Source: WHTK01 sp963711035
GTDB taxonomy: Bacteria; Chloroflexota; Dehalococcoidia; DSTF01; WHTK01
Length of the DNA stretch: 64,000 nt
Direction: 5' to 3'
Assembly: GCA_963711035.1 (NCBI GenBank)
Contig: CAVQCN010000002.1
Coordinates: 1 to 64,000 of the forward strand
Below are positions 1 to 9,674 of this stretch, one piece after another (positions within the stretch are counted from its first letter, which is position 1; each line of letters begins with the position of its first letter). Under the pieces are notes generated by a model that saw only the letters and a list, made by a program, of their open reading frames with translations, did no database searches and was not told where the DNA came from. Made by a program: the position numbers and the translations under genes.

Positions 1-89
1 CGGTTGACCTTCATGGACATGCGTAGACCACTGGGCGTTGTATTACTCTTCTGTTGAGACGATTTCCGGAGAGTGCCTCGGGGGCCGCG

Positions 90-765
90 ATGAACCGCAT
101 ACTCTTGGTCGACGACGACGCGCATCTGCTGGCCGCATTGACCTTGGCTCTAACTCTGAAAAGCTTCATCGTCGAGACGGCGAAGGACGCCGGAGAAGCG
201 CTACGTGCGATCGAGCGTTCGAAATTCGAAGTCATCGTCCTTGATGTGATGATGCCCACTGTGGACGGGCTGACCCTGTGCCGTCTACTGCGTGACCGAA
301 TCGAATCGCCTATCCTGCTGCTTACCGCCCTGGACAGCATTGCCGATCGCGTTAGTGGTCTCGAGTCCGGGGCGGATGATTACCTTGACGAAGCCTTTCG
401 CCACGGACGAACTCGTGGCCCGCATCCGTGTGTTGCTTCGTCGCACTCGCGCTGCCACACCGTCGGCTTCTCTGACCTTCGCCGACCTGGTCCTCGATGC
501 AGCACAGTGGGAGGCAACGCGGGGCGGGCTAACGCTGGGATTGACTTCGCAGGAGTTCCGTATCTTGCGGCTTCTCATGACATCTCCTGGTCGGGTCTTT
601 ACCCGCCAAGAGATCCTCGATCTCGCCTGGCAGCGAGACGAAAATGCAGAGTCCAACGTCGTCGATGTTCACATCGCTAGCCTTCGTCAGAAGACGGAGG
701 CTGAAGGCGGCCGGCGAGTCATTCAGACTGTGCGAGGCGTTGGCTACACGTTAAGGGAGCAATGA
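90..765 (+). CDS. OmpR/PhoB-family response regulator (one-base frameshift)
   Basis: The DNA-binding half of a two-component system. The receiver domain reads from ATG 90 with acidic residues D8-D10 and phospho-acceptor D52 in the context VIVLDVMMP, followed by ILLLTALD. Near base 384 the frame moves by one: GADDY continues in one frame, while LTKPFATDELVARIRVLL, carrying the conserved receiver lysine, and a full winged-helix domain ending GVGYTLREQ lie in the next. Removing one T from CCTTGACG restores DYLTKPF and a protein of about 224 residues, normal for the family. The gene ends 3 bases before the histidine kinase. The intact kinase and clean flanks suggest a sequencing indel rather than a pseudogene. 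The likely target is the 11-bp repeat array at 2165-2202 (inference). Confidence 0.85.
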
Positions 766-768
766 CGA

Positions 769-2148
769 TTGTCTCTGCGACTGAGGCTAGCACTGAGCTA
801 CATATTCTTCCTCGTTCCGGCCATCGTGATCTTCGGACTCGTCGTGTACTTCGTTGCTTCAAGGCGTCTCTATAGCGCCCTTGACGACAACGTGCTGGGC
901 CACATCCAGAACGTGCAGCTGGCGCTCAGCGACGAGAACATAAACGACCCCGTTGTTCTTCGCAGGAACTTGGCCGTCATCGATGCCGGGTCTTCGACCG
1001 ACTTTGTGTTCAAGGTGGTTTCAGTTGACGGTGCCCTTCTCTACGCCTCTTCCAGGGATGCGACCAGCAACCTACCCGACCGCAATTCACTCAAAGTGCC
1101 GCAAGATGACGCAGTGACGTGGGGAAAGGGCAACGACCAAGTCCGCGTGGCGTATGAAGCGTACCCATCGGGCGGACCCCCCCGGGCTTACATCGTCGGT
1201 GGTCTTTCCTTCAAGCAGACTGACGCGGCCATTGATGAGCTCCGAGGCATATTCATCGTCGGCGGCATCCTGGTGGTGTTCTTGACCAGCGCGCCGGCGT
1301 ACTTCATCGCCGGTCGATCGCTGCGCCCGGTTCGAGTCCTGGCTGTGCGAGCAGGCGAGATTGAGCGTACCAACGATTTTGCGGCCGAGCTGGCGCAGGC
1401 CTCGTCACATCGCGACGAATTGTCAGAACTCGTGCGCGCATTCAATGCGATGACCGAGCGCGTGAGGCGGATGCTCATCGTGCAGCGTGACTTCCTTGCG
1501 CAGTCATCACACGAACTGAGACGACCCCTGACGGTAATTCGGACGTATATAGATGTGCTTAGCCATCCTGACCTTGAGGACAAAGATCGCAAGGCATCTC
1601 TCACGGCCATGCGATCCGAGGTTGAGTCGATGAGCCGATTAGTCTCGGACCTCCTCGTGCTTTCGCGCCAGGAAGAACAATCAGAGAGTCGCGGCCCAGT
1701 TGATCTTGCGGTGCTGACGGAGCGGGTGTTCACCCACAGCCGCGAGCATGCTGGATCGAGAAACCTCACATTCACTACGTGTGACCACGCCCTTGTCGAA
1801 GGCGACCCCGAGGGCCTCGAGCACATGGTCGCCAATCTGCTCGACAATGCCCTGCAGTACACCACGGAGACAGGCAGAGTCGATCTGTCGGTCGCACGGC
1901 AGAATGGCAGCGTCGTCCTCGCTGTAGCTGACACCGGCATAGGCATCCCGGAAGCTGAGCAGTCGCAGGTATTTCAGCGTTTCTTCCGGGGACGACAGGC
2001 ACGAGAGACGCATGGCGAGGGGACCGGACTCGGCCTCGTCATCGTCAGAGAAGTGGCCGAGAGTCACGGCGGTCGCGTGAGCTTCGAAAGCACAGCTGGC
2101 AAGGGCAGCCGTTTCGTCGTCGAATTACCAGCCCTCAAAGACGCTTAG
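769..2148 (+). CDS. Membrane sensor histidine kinase
   Basis: Sensor kinase of the two-component pair, 459 residues. A first membrane helix spans about residues 8-30, an extracytoplasmic sensor region about 31-158, and a second helix about 160-180. A HAMP linker and the dimerisation/phospho-acceptor helix follow, with H248 in SSHELRRPL. The ATPase domain has the N box NLLDNALQY, the G1 box DTGIGIPE and the G2 box GTGLGL. The start is TTG 769, nine bases after AAGGGAG and three after the regulator stop; the ATG at 762 is out of frame. The signal is unknown, because the sensor region resembles nothing I can name. The next genes form a glycan operon, so surface polysaccharide control is a reasonable inference. 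Confidence 0.93.
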   Translation: MSLRLRLALSYIFFLVPAIVIFGLVVYFVASRRLYSALDDNVLGHIQNVQLALSDENINDPVVLRRNLAVIDAGSSTDFVFKVVSVDGALLYASSRDATSNLPDRNSLKVPQDDAVTWGKGNDQVRVAYEAYPSGGPPRAYIVGGLSFKQTDAAIDELRGIFIVGGILVVFLTSAPAYFIAGRSLRPVRVLAVRAGEIERTNDFAAELAQASSHRDELSELVRAFNAMTERVRRMLIVQRDFLAQSSHELRRPLTVIRTYIDVLSHPDLEDKDRKASLTAMRSEVESMSRLVSDLLVLSRQEEQSESRGPVDLAVLTERVFTHSREHAGSRNLTFTTCDHALVEGDPEGLEHMVANLLDNALQYTTETGRVDLSVARQNGSVVLAVADTGIGIPEAEQSQVFQRFFRGRQARETHGEGTGLGLVIVREVAESHGGRVSFESTAGKGSRFVVELPALKDA

Positions 2149-2164
2149 CCAAATATCTTCCAAC

Positions 2165-2202
2165 TTCATCGCACTTTCAGGCTGGCTTCATGGTTTCTTC
2201 AT
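2165..2202 (+). promoter_or_regulatory. Four 11-bp phased direct repeats, candidate response-regulator operator
   Basis: TTCAT occurs at 2165, 2187 and 2198 and TTCAG at 2176, so four half-sites sit exactly 11 bp apart. Head-to-tail 11-bp spacing is typical of OmpR/PhoB-family binding sites (for example PhoB and PhoP pho boxes). The array lies 17 bp after the kinase stop and about 50 bp before the DegT start, so it could control the downstream operon. The spacing is seen directly; the regulator identity is inferred. Confidence 0.55.
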
Positions 2203-2251
2203 GAAGGAGGCTGCGTTTCCCTGAGACTCTTTTCCAGGAGGATATCTGAAG

Positions 2252-3403
2252 ATGCGAGTCGCACCAGCCAACATCTACTTTCCTGCCGAAGACCGAGCCT
2301 GGATTCTGGAGCAAATCGATGGTTGCCTGCAAAGCGGCCAGCTGACGCTCGGCAGGCACGGCCAGCAGCTCGAGGAGGAGTTCGCGGCCCTGTGCGGCGC
2401 GCGTTACGCGGTCGCTGTTAATAGCGGCACGAGTGCCCTCGAAATCATCCTGCGCTCCGTTGGTATCGAAGGCCGCGAGGTCATCGTCCCGACGAACACG
2501 TTCTACGCGACGGCAGGCGCCGTTGTCCACGCCGGCGGCATCCCGCGCTTCGTGGACTGCGAAGCGGCTTCCTTCGCGCTGGACCTCGAGGCGCTCAGGA
2601 AAGCGATCACGCCGCAAACGGCAGCTGTCATGGTCGTGCACATCGGCGGCCTGATGACGCCGAACCTGCCCGCGATTCGCACCCTCTGCGATCAGCACCG
2701 CATTCCTCTGATCGAAGATGCCGCGCATGCGCACGGCAGCAGCCTCGGCGGCGTGCCCGCCGGTGCGTTCGGCCTGGCCGGCGCCTTCTCGTTCTACCCC
2801 ACGAAGGTCATGACCAGCGGCGAAGGCGGCATGATCGTCACGAACGACGAGAACGTCCACCGCGAGGCGCGCATCTACCGCGACCAGGGCAAGGAAGGTT
2901 TCACAACGAACTTCCACGTCCGCCTGGGCTACAACTGGCGCCTCAGCGAGCCTCACGCCATCATCGGCCTGGCCCAGATGCGGCGGCTGCCCGAGTTCAT
3001 CGAACGTCGGCGCGAAATCGCCGCCATCTACGATGAGGGCCTGCGGCAGCTGGCAGGATTGGCGTCGCCCGTTCTGCCCGCGCCTGGCTGCGAGAGCAGC
3101 TACTACAAATACATGGTCATGCTCGACCACGCCGACCGGCCGGCGCTCAAGAAGCGCCTGCGCGAGGAGTTCGACATCGGCCTGAGCGGCGAGGTGTACG
3201 ACACACCCTGTCACCTGCAGCCGGTCTTCGAGGAGTACAACTCTGGACCGCTGGCCCAGGCGGAGGATATCTGCCGCCGCCACGTCTGTTTGCCGATCTC
3301 GGCGACGATCACGCCGGACGACGCGCGCTACGTCATCGATTCGCTGGCAACCGTCCTCGAAGCGCAGGCCGCGCCGGCTGCAGCGAGCGGGAGGAACGAG
3401 TAA
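2252..3403 (+). CDS. DegT/DnrJ/EryC1/StrS-family PLP aminotransferase
   Basis: Sugar aminotransferase or dehydratase of 383 residues, full length for the DegT/DnrJ/EryC1/StrS family. These enzymes usually transfer an amino group to a nucleotide-linked keto-sugar. The substrate-binding entry NSGTSALEIIL, the aspartate region LIEDAAHAHG and the Schiff-base lysine K185 in SFYPTKVMTSGEGG are all present. Lysine at that position argues for an aminotransferase rather than a histidine-bearing dehydratase. AGGAGG precedes ATG 2252 by about 10 bases. Its TAA stop shares a base with the ATG of the next gene (TAATG), so the two are translationally coupled. It opens the glycan operon, and the product is probably an amino sugar for a surface polymer (inference). 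Confidence 0.92.
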   Translation: MRVAPANIYFPAEDRAWILEQIDGCLQSGQLTLGRHGQQLEEEFAALCGARYAVAVNSGTSALEIILRSVGIEGREVIVPTNTFYATAGAVVHAGGIPRFVDCEAASFALDLEALRKAITPQTAAVMVVHIGGLMTPNLPAIRTLCDQHRIPLIEDAAHAHGSSLGGVPAGAFGLAGAFSFYPTKVMTSGEGGMIVTNDENVHREARIYRDQGKEGFTTNFHVRLGYNWRLSEPHAIIGLAQMRRLPEFIERRREIAAIYDEGLRQLAGLASPVLPAPGCESSYYKYMVMLDHADRPALKKRLREEFDIGLSGEVYDTPCHLQPVFEEYNSGPLAQAEDICRRHVCLPISATITPDDARYVIDSLATVLEAQAAPAAASGRNE

Positions 3404-4332
3404 TGCGGGTTGGCGTCACCGGAGGCTCCGGTTTCATCGGCTCTCACGTGGTCGACGCGCTGGTCGACGCCGGACACGAGGTTCGGGTGATCGATCTGGC
3501 GACACCCCAGCGGCTCGACGTCGAGCATCACGCCGTGAACATCATGGATGGCGAAGGTCTAAAAGACGCCATGGCCGGCCTCGACGTGCTGTTCCATCTC
3601 GCAGCCTACGCCGACGTCAACGATGTGCAACGCGATCCGATCGGCGCTGTCGATTGCAACATCGGCGGCACGATGCGTGCCCTCGAGGCGGCGCGCGCCA
3701 ACTCGCTGCAACGTTTCGTGCTTGCGAGCACAGTCTGGGTGTATTCATCCTGTCCGCAAGAAGAGGGGGCTATCGTCGACGAAGCGACCCTCATGGCAAT
3801 AGATGCCAGCCGCCACCTGTATACGTCGACCAAGCTGGCAGCCGAACTTATGGTGCAGGACTACGGCCACATGCACGGCCTGCCTTTTACCATCCTGCGC
3901 TACGGTATCCCCTACGGGCCGCGCATGCGCCCCTCGCTCGTCATCCCGCTTTTCGTGCGCAAAGCGCTCGGCGGCGAAGCCCTGACGCTCACGGGCGACG
4001 GCAGCCAACAGCGCAAGTTCGTCTACGTTGGCGACCTGGCTCGTGCTCACGTGCTGGCGCTTCAACCTGAAGCCGAGAACCAGACCTTCAACCTGGACGG
4101 CAGCGAGGAAATTACGATCCTTCGAATCGCGGAGGCCGTCTTGCGGCTCACGGGATCGGACGTGCCGTTGCAGTTCCTGCCCGCCCGCGCAGGCGACTAT
4201 CGCGGTGCCGATGTCTCCAGCGTCAAAGCGAGCAAAGTGCTCGGCTGGCAGCCCCTGGTCGAATTCGACGAGGGTCTGCACGAGACGGTGCGGTGGCTCA
4301 TGGCCGAAGCGAGCACTCCTACCGCGCGATGA
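3403..4332 (+). CDS. NAD-dependent epimerase/dehydratase (extended SDR)
   Basis: Nucleotide-sugar SDR of 309 residues. The dinucleotide-binding loop is GGSGFIGSH near the N-terminus, followed by LFHLAAYADV. The catalytic serine region is LASTVWVYS and the YxxxK motif is YTSTK. LRYGIPYGPRM and GDGSQQRKFVYVGDLA match nucleotide-sugar epimerases. Without a defined substrate I cannot separate 4-epimerase from dehydratase. The gene overlaps its upstream neighbour by one base and the glycosyltransferase gene by four (ATGA), consistent with a single transcript and coupled translation. Confidence 0.9.
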   Translation: MRVGVTGGSGFIGSHVVDALVDAGHEVRVIDLATPQRLDVEHHAVNIMDGEGLKDAMAGLDVLFHLAAYADVNDVQRDPIGAVDCNIGGTMRALEAARANSLQRFVLASTVWVYSSCPQEEGAIVDEATLMAIDASRHLYTSTKLAAELMVQDYGHMHGLPFTILRYGIPYGPRMRPSLVIPLFVRKALGGEALTLTGDGSQQRKFVYVGDLARAHVLALQPEAENQTFNLDGSEEITILRIAEAVLRLTGSDVPLQFLPARAGDYRGADVSSVKASKVLGWQPLVEFDEGLHETVRWLMAEASTPTAR

Positions 4333-6410
4333 CCACGACGGCGGCTGCGCCCGTCAGCAAACCGCCGGTCCGTTCGCCGCGACGCGTCGCCGTGATGCCG
4401 GCGTACAACGAAGAGGCCACGATCATCTCGGTCCTCGAACGGCTGGAGCCGCTGGCCGATCAACTCATCGTAGTAGACGACGGCTCCACTGACGGCACGC
4501 GTGACCTGCTGCTGCGCTGGGCGACGAATCGATCGCACGTCAAGCTGCTCTGCTTCAGCCGCAACAAGGGCATGTCGGCGGCCTACTACCGCGCCTTTCA
4601 GGAAGTGGCCCAGTTCCGGGCTACGGGCGCTCTCTCCGACGACGACGTAATCCTTACGGTCGACGCGGACGGCCAGCACGATCCGGCCGAGGTCGACGAC
4701 CTGGTCGGCCACATGACTACCAACCGGCTGGATGCCGTCATCGCCCGACGGGATTTTTCGCTCTACACGCGTTACAAGCGATTGGGCAACTTCCTCATGT
4801 CGCTCTGGGCGTCGCTCTGGGCTGGCAAACGCCTTTACGACGTCGAGTCCGGCTATCGCGCTTTTCGCGTCGGGGCGCTGCTCACGGCGCTGCGCTACTA
4901 CAAGGGATACAAATACAGCGAGACGGTAGAGGTGGCGGTGATCCTGGCCCGCCTCGGCTTCCGCGTCGACAACGACTACCTGGTGCCGGTGCCGCTGTTC
5001 CGCTCGCGGACTCGCCTCAAGGACGTCGCCATTGATCTGGCGGCGATCCCGGCGGCCGCCTGGCGCCTCGAGGCCCGCCGCGGCGCCCCAACCGGCCTGA
5101 CCAACGCGCTGGTCTACTACCTGCCGTTAATTGTGCCGCTGGCGCTGCTCGTGATGGCTGCCAACGTCCTGGCGCATGGTCTCTTCCTGGCTAACGACTC
5201 GATGGAGCACTACAGCCACATTTGGTACATCTCGCAACAGCTCTTCCATCACACCAGCCTGCCGCTGCACTTCACCTATGTCGACAGCGGAAAAGTAATG
5301 ACATTCCCGTACGCCATGGTGCCTTATCTCGTAGGTGCGGGTCTGTATCAGCTTTTCGGCGACTGGGCCGTCACCCTGCTCATGGTGGCGGGTGTCCTCG
5401 CCATGGTCTGGACAGCGGGCCTGGCCCGACCAGCGATGCGCAACCCGTGGTTCGTTCTCATCTTCGTCGCCAACCCGATGTTCATCGACGCGCTCTACTC
5501 CTTCCAGTTCGCCAGCGTCTGGAGCACGGTCTTCTTCTTCCTGTTCATCTGGGCCTTCGAGCGCCGCAAGTTGCCACTCGCTGCCTTGCTGTTCTGGCTC
5601 ACAGCAAGCAGCCATCCATTGATGGGCAGCTTCGACCTGGCCGGCTACGGCCTCTACCTGGTTCTGGTCGATAGGTCCCGCCTCAAGCCGTTCATCGGAG
5701 TTAGCGCCCTCAATGCACTGCCGCTGGCGCCGATCTTCTGGATGACGCTACAGACGCCCGCCGCTGTCGAGCATTCGCCAGTGCTGATCGGGTTGGGTCT
5801 GCTCGACACAGTGGCACGTCGCGGCACCGTTACGCTGATGCCACTCGTCCTCGGTTTGCCGGCCGTCGCGAGCTTCGTGCGTCGCAACTACGGGCGCGTG
5901 CTCGGCACGCTCGGCGTGCTGCTCGTGATCGGCCTCGGCTTCAGCCTCGGCGTGGTGCGTATCGGCGATCTGAACCGGGGCGGCTACTTCGGCGCGACCC
6001 ACTCGGCGACCAACGTCTACGCCGCCTACTTCAACTCGCCCAGCTTCGTTCCGGGTGCGGTCTATCGGGTGATGGAGCCAACCGAGCGCGAAGACGGCGC
6101 CTATCGCTTCATGCAACAAGGCGGCATCCTGGCGAACGACTTCTTCAGCGAGAGCTACCAGCGCCGTAACTGGACCGAATCCCAATTCGCCTGCTACGCC
6201 AGCGCCAAGTCCATCCAGTTCGACGTGATCGAGCGCGCCTACACGAACCGTTACGGCAAGAACGAGGCCAGCGTGCTCCAGAGTCTCTTGGCGCAGGGGA
6301 AAGCGGCGGTTGCCTACACCGACCCGGCTGGCCGTTTCACTGTCTACGACATCCGGCCGTTGACGGCGCATATGCAGCCGCCCCGTTCGATCGGCGAGTG
6401 CAACCTGTGA
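4329..6410 (+). CDS. Family 2 glycosyltransferase fused to a polytopic membrane module
   Basis: About 693 residues from ATG 4329, which overlaps the previous stop as ATGA. Residues about 20-210 form a DPM/GT2-type glycosyltransferase: VMPAYNEEATI, VVDDGSTDGT, SRNKGMSAAYY, VDADGQHDP and the acceptor-side VESGYRAFR. A hydrophobic region with about eight or more helices follows from about residue 245 to 560, then an extracytoplasmic C-terminal domain with GAVYRVM and FFSESYQRRNW. The membrane and C-terminal parts resemble the separate protein at 13395-14705. The enzyme probably loads a sugar on a polyprenyl carrier and the membrane module transfers or exports it (inference). I know no named family with this exact fusion. 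Confidence 0.88.
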   Translation: MTTTAAAPVSKPPVRSPRRVAVMPAYNEEATIISVLERLEPLADQLIVVDDGSTDGTRDLLLRWATNRSHVKLLCFSRNKGMSAAYYRAFQEVAQFRATGALSDDDVILTVDADGQHDPAEVDDLVGHMTTNRLDAVIARRDFSLYTRYKRLGNFLMSLWASLWAGKRLYDVESGYRAFRVGALLTALRYYKGYKYSETVEVAVILARLGFRVDNDYLVPVPLFRSRTRLKDVAIDLAAIPAAAWRLEARRGAPTGLTNALVYYLPLIVPLALLVMAANVLAHGLFLANDSMEHYSHIWYISQQLFHHTSLPLHFTYVDSGKVMTFPYAMVPYLVGAGLYQLFGDWAVTLLMVAGVLAMVWTAGLARPAMRNPWFVLIFVANPMFIDALYSFQFASVWSTVFFFLFIWAFERRKLPLAALLFWLTASSHPLMGSFDLAGYGLYLVLVDRSRLKPFIGVSALNALPLAPIFWMTLQTPAAVEHSPVLIGLGLLDTVARRGTVTLMPLVLGLPAVASFVRRNYGRVLGTLGVLLVIGLGFSLGVVRIGDLNRGGYFGATHSATNVYAAYFNSPSFVPGAVYRVMEPTEREDGAYRFMQQGGILANDFFSESYQRRNWTESQFACYASAKSIQFDVIERAYTNRYGKNEASVLQSLLAQGKAAVAYTDPAGRFTVYDIRPLTAHMQPPRSIGECNL

Positions 6411-7633
6411 GCCGTATCAATTTGGGGCAGATCCTCGGCGGCGGCCTGGAAATGGCGCGCGACGGACGAAGCCGGCGTCTCCTGACGCTCGTCTTCTGCC
6501 TCGACGCGCCGTTTGTCTTCGTGTTTCTCGTTGCGTTGCAGACTTACTTCGTACCGCAGCAGATCGGCGGACGTGCAGTCGCAGGCCTGGCGCTGGCGCT
6601 CTTCGCGCTCGGTAAACTCGCCCTGCAGTACCAGGCGGGGCGGATCAGCGACCTCGTCGGCCCGAAACGCGGTCTGAGCCTCGGCCTGACCTGCGCTCTG
6701 GGCGCGCTTGGGATTTTACTGACAGCACCGTCTGAGCCTCTTCTCCTGATTCCCGCGTGCATACTCTACGGCGCGGGCAGCGCCCTGGCTTGGCCGGCCG
6801 TGCTCAGCCAGGCACACGCAATGCCGACACGCATGCGCGCAAGTCTGACGGCCGCCATCACGGCCACGAGCGGCGCCGGTGGCGCCGCCGCCCTTCTGCT
6901 CGGTCTCCTGCTGCCGGAAAGCCTGCCGTTCCGTATCGCAATCGCGCTGGCGTTGGTGCCTGTGGCTCTCGGGCTGGTACTGAGCCTGCGTCCACCTCCT
7001 GCTGCGGGTCGGCCGGAGAGCGACGAATCGATGCGAGACCGCAGTGTGAACTTGCGACTCATCGTCGCGGACCGCTCACGCGTGGGCCTCGGCGCTACCT
7101 TCTTTCTGCAGAGTCTGGCGTTGGCGGCGCTCGTGGCGAGTTTCCGCGCCCTGGGCCGCGACATGCTCGGCGTCTCGTTGCACCGCGAGACGGTGCTCTT
7201 GCTGCCGGTGGGCACATGCTTTGCCATCGGCGTCGTCCTGGCCGGCGCCCTCGGTTGGCTGCCGCGACGGGTCCTGCTGGGCACTGCGCTCGGACTCGCC
7301 GGCGCCAGCTTTCTCGTCATGGGACACACGTCAGGCACAGAGACCCAACTGTTGCTGCTCGCGACGGGCTGCCTGGGCCTCGGTCTGGCGGTGCCGACGA
7401 TGACGGCTCTGCAGCTCGATATGGCCCGCGGCACGCCCGGCCTTCTGTTTGGCTTCCTCTTCGCGCTGGAGGGCCTGGGTCACATTCTAGGCCCGGCTGT
7501 GGTGACGGCCCTTTCCGACGTTCGACTGGCCACCGCAGTGGTCGGTGGCGCCCTTGTTGCAGCCGCGCTGGCCTCGCTGCAGGTCTCGACGATCAGCGAA
7601 TCGGTTCTGGAGCTGGCAGGCGATGCAGGCTAA
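6407..7633 (+). CDS. MFS-type multi-helix transporter
   Basis: Polytopic membrane protein of about 408 residues with roughly 12 predicted helices and the MFS-style cytoplasmic loop GRISDLVGPKRGL between helices 2 and 3. GTG 6407 overlaps the previous stop as GTGA; an in-frame GTG at 6398 is possible but less likely. Its place between a glycosyltransferase fusion and a nucleotide-sugar epimerase suggests export or import of a glycan unit, precursor or drug. Nothing in the sequence fixes the substrate. It overlaps the next gene by 11 bases. Confidence 0.85.
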   Translation: MSRINLGQILGGGLEMARDGRSRRLLTLVFCLDAPFVFVFLVALQTYFVPQQIGGRAVAGLALALFALGKLALQYQAGRISDLVGPKRGLSLGLTCALGALGILLTAPSEPLLLIPACILYGAGSALAWPAVLSQAHAMPTRMRASLTAAITATSGAGGAAALLLGLLLPESLPFRIAIALALVPVALGLVLSLRPPPAAGRPESDESMRDRSVNLRLIVADRSRVGLGATFFLQSLALAALVASFRALGRDMLGVSLHRETVLLLPVGTCFAIGVVLAGALGWLPRRVLLGTALGLAGASFLVMGHTSGTETQLLLLATGCLGLGLAVPTMTALQLDMARGTPGLLFGFLFALEGLGHILGPAVVTALSDVRLATAVVGGALVAAALASLQVSTISESVLELAGDAG

Positions 7634-8579
7634 CCGTAACGGCGTGCTCGTGACGGGCGGCGCCGGCTTCGTCGGTTCCCACATCGCCCGGCGTCTGTCA
7701 GGAAGCCGGCCCGTGCACGTCCTCGACAACCTGAGCACCGGGGATCGTGCCAACCTGCCGCCAGACGCCACGTTCCAGCTCGGCGACGTGCGCTGTGAAG
7801 CAGATGTCCGCGAAGCTCTCGGGCAAGGCATCGAAGTCGTCGTTCACTGCGCGGCGCAGACCAGCGTCGCCCGATCGATGGCCGATCCCCGAGCAGACTG
7901 GGAGATCAACGTTGCCGGGACGCATCAGGTGGCACGTCTTGCACGCCAGCTCGGCGTCAAGCGTGTCGTTTTCTTCTCTTCTGGCGGCGCCCTTTACGGT
8001 GAGACGGAGCAGGCGGCCGACGACTCAGTCATGCCGCGACCTGCCAGCTACTACGGGCTGAACAAGTACGCCTGCGAGCAGTTGGTGCGCCTCGAAGCGC
8101 CGTCTTACGCCATCCTGCGTCCATCCAACATCTACGGGCCCGGTCAACGCAGCGATCAGGAAGGCGGCGTGGTCCCGATCTTTCTGGAGCGGCTGCTGAG
8201 CAACCGCCCCATCGAGCTGCACGGCGACGGGCAGCAACGACGCGACTTCATCTTCGTGGATGACGTGGTCGACGCCGTTGAGCTAGCTATCGACTGGTCA
8301 GAGAACGTGACATGGAACGTCGCTTACGGCAGCTCCACGTCGATTGCCGACCTGCTGGCGATGCTCCAGACCATCACCAATCGAGAGGCTTCGATCCGAC
8401 GGCGCCCGGCTCGCGCGGGCGACATCGGCGTCTCCCAACTCTCGCCCGCCGCGCTAATCGAGACCGGACATTGGGGCCCGCCGATCGACCTGACCGTCGG
8501 ATTGACTCGCCTCGTCGAGCAGTTCGGTCTGGTCGGCAATAGTCTGGCCGATTCCGTGCCCGCGGTGACGCTTACCTGA
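7623..8579 (+). CDS. NAD-dependent epimerase, UDP-glucose 4-epimerase-like SDR
   Basis: Second nucleotide-sugar SDR of the operon, about 318 residues. It has VTGGAGFVGSH, the YxxxK motif in SYYGLNKYA, LRPSNIYGPGQ and the substrate-side GDGQQRRDFIFVDDVVDA, all typical of GalE-like epimerases. The start is taken at ATG 7623, giving MQANRNGVLVTGG, 11 bases inside the transporter gene; the open frame extends further upstream but without family similarity. With DegT and the first SDR it would supply a modified sugar nucleotide. The exact sugar cannot be called. Confidence 0.9.
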   Translation: MQANRNGVLVTGGAGFVGSHIARRLSGSRPVHVLDNLSTGDRANLPPDATFQLGDVRCEADVREALGQGIEVVVHCAAQTSVARSMADPRADWEINVAGTHQVARLARQLGVKRVVFFSSGGALYGETEQAADDSVMPRPASYYGLNKYACEQLVRLEAPSYAILRPSNIYGPGQRSDQEGGVVPIFLERLLSNRPIELHGDGQQRRDFIFVDDVVDAVELAIDWSENVTWNVAYGSSTSIADLLAMLQTITNREASIRRRPARAGDIGVSQLSPAALIETGHWGPPIDLTVGLTRLVEQFGLVGNSLADSVPAVTLT

Positions 8580-8594
8580 TGCGATAGGTGGCTC

Positions 8595-9545
8595 GTGAAC
8601 CTGCTCATGTGGCCTGTCCTTGCCACGGGCGGCGTCGCAGCGACGCTGCTGATGCGGCAGTTGAAGGATCGGGTAGTCTTGCTCGTCCCCGGCGGAATCG
8701 TGGCGGGTGGAGGCGTCGTTTGGTTCGTTCTTGCAGAGCCCGAAGCGTCGGCGCTGCTCGTCACGGTTGGAGCCGGCGCACTCGTAGCCTCGCGCATAGC
8801 GAGACATGGCCGCTCGATGAAATGGCGGGCCGTTGTGGCCTCGGCCGGCGCGGTGCCGGGCCTCGTGTGCTTCGCCATTCTGGGCGCCGTTCTACCTCAG
8901 GCTACGTGGTTCGGCGCCACCGTCTCCCACGGCCCTCGCTCCGGGGACGAGGTAGCGATAACGTTTGACGACGGTCCTAACGGCGAGTACACGCTCGCAA
9001 TCTTGCAGGCGCTCGATGTGGCGGGGGTAAAAGCCACATTCTTCGAGGTGGGGAAAGCTGCGGAAGCTGAGCCTGACGTCACCAAAGAGCTACTCGCCGA
9101 CGGCCAGCTCATCGGCAACCACTCCTACTCACACGGCCGTTGGGACTGGCTGGTCCCGTGGTACCCGGAGGCCGCGAAAGCCGAGCAGGCGCTGAAGGAG
9201 GTCGGAGGCGTTTGCCCCGCCTTCTACCGCCCGCCCCACGGCGAGCGGTCGCCGTTCACCGTCTACACGGCGAGCCATGACGGTCTGACGACGGTAACCT
9301 GGGACGTCTCGGCTGCCGACTGGGCTACGAACGATCCTGACCTCGTGGCGAGTCGCATCTTGGAGGAGGTCAGGCCGGGTTCAATAATCCTTCTGCATGA
9401 CGGCCTGGACGGCAAGCCCGGGGCCGACCGCTCCGTTGTCGTTCAAGCGCTGCCCATGATCCTCGACGGCCTGAAGGAGCGCGGGCTCAAGCCTGTTCGG
9501 CTCGACGTGATGCTGGATAGGCCCGCGTATCAGCCGACCTGCTGA
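8595..9545 (+). CDS. Membrane-anchored NodB-type polysaccharide deacetylase
   Basis: 316 residues from GTG 8595. Residues 1-100 hold about three or four hydrophobic segments. The NodB homology domain follows with motif 1 TFDDGPN (D124-D125 region), motif 2 HSYSH (zinc histidines), motif 3 RPPHGERSP, motif 4 DVSAADW and motif 5 ILLHDG. All metal and catalytic motifs are intact. The protein probably removes N-acetyl groups from an amino-sugar polymer outside the membrane. It closes the coupled operon, 15 bases after the epimerase stop. A paralogue with the same arrangement lies on the minus strand at 12106-13380. Confidence 0.92.
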   Translation: MNLLMWPVLATGGVAATLLMRQLKDRVVLLVPGGIVAGGGVVWFVLAEPEASALLVTVGAGALVASRIARHGRSMKWRAVVASAGAVPGLVCFAILGAVLPQATWFGATVSHGPRSGDEVAITFDDGPNGEYTLAILQALDVAGVKATFFEVGKAAEAEPDVTKELLADGQLIGNHSYSHGRWDWLVPWYPEAAKAEQALKEVGGVCPAFYRPPHGERSPFTVYTASHDGLTTVTWDVSAADWATNDPDLVASRILEEVRPGSIILLHDGLDGKPGADRSVVVQALPMILDGLKERGLKPVRLDVMLDRPAYQPTC

Positions 9546-9674
9546 CCCCAGCGAGACATCCACGCTCGATTTTCACGCTCCGACACGTTTACACAAATTT
9601 AGGAGCTTTCTCATGCAGTACTGCTACCCTTGGTACATCGGTTGCCCAAAATTCGCACCGAGTGGAGGGGCTCC

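Noticed and set aside
2177..3283. Long minus-strand open frame opposite the DegT gene
   Set aside because: Antisense shadow of a high-GC gene; no domain, and the plus strand carries a clear enzyme.
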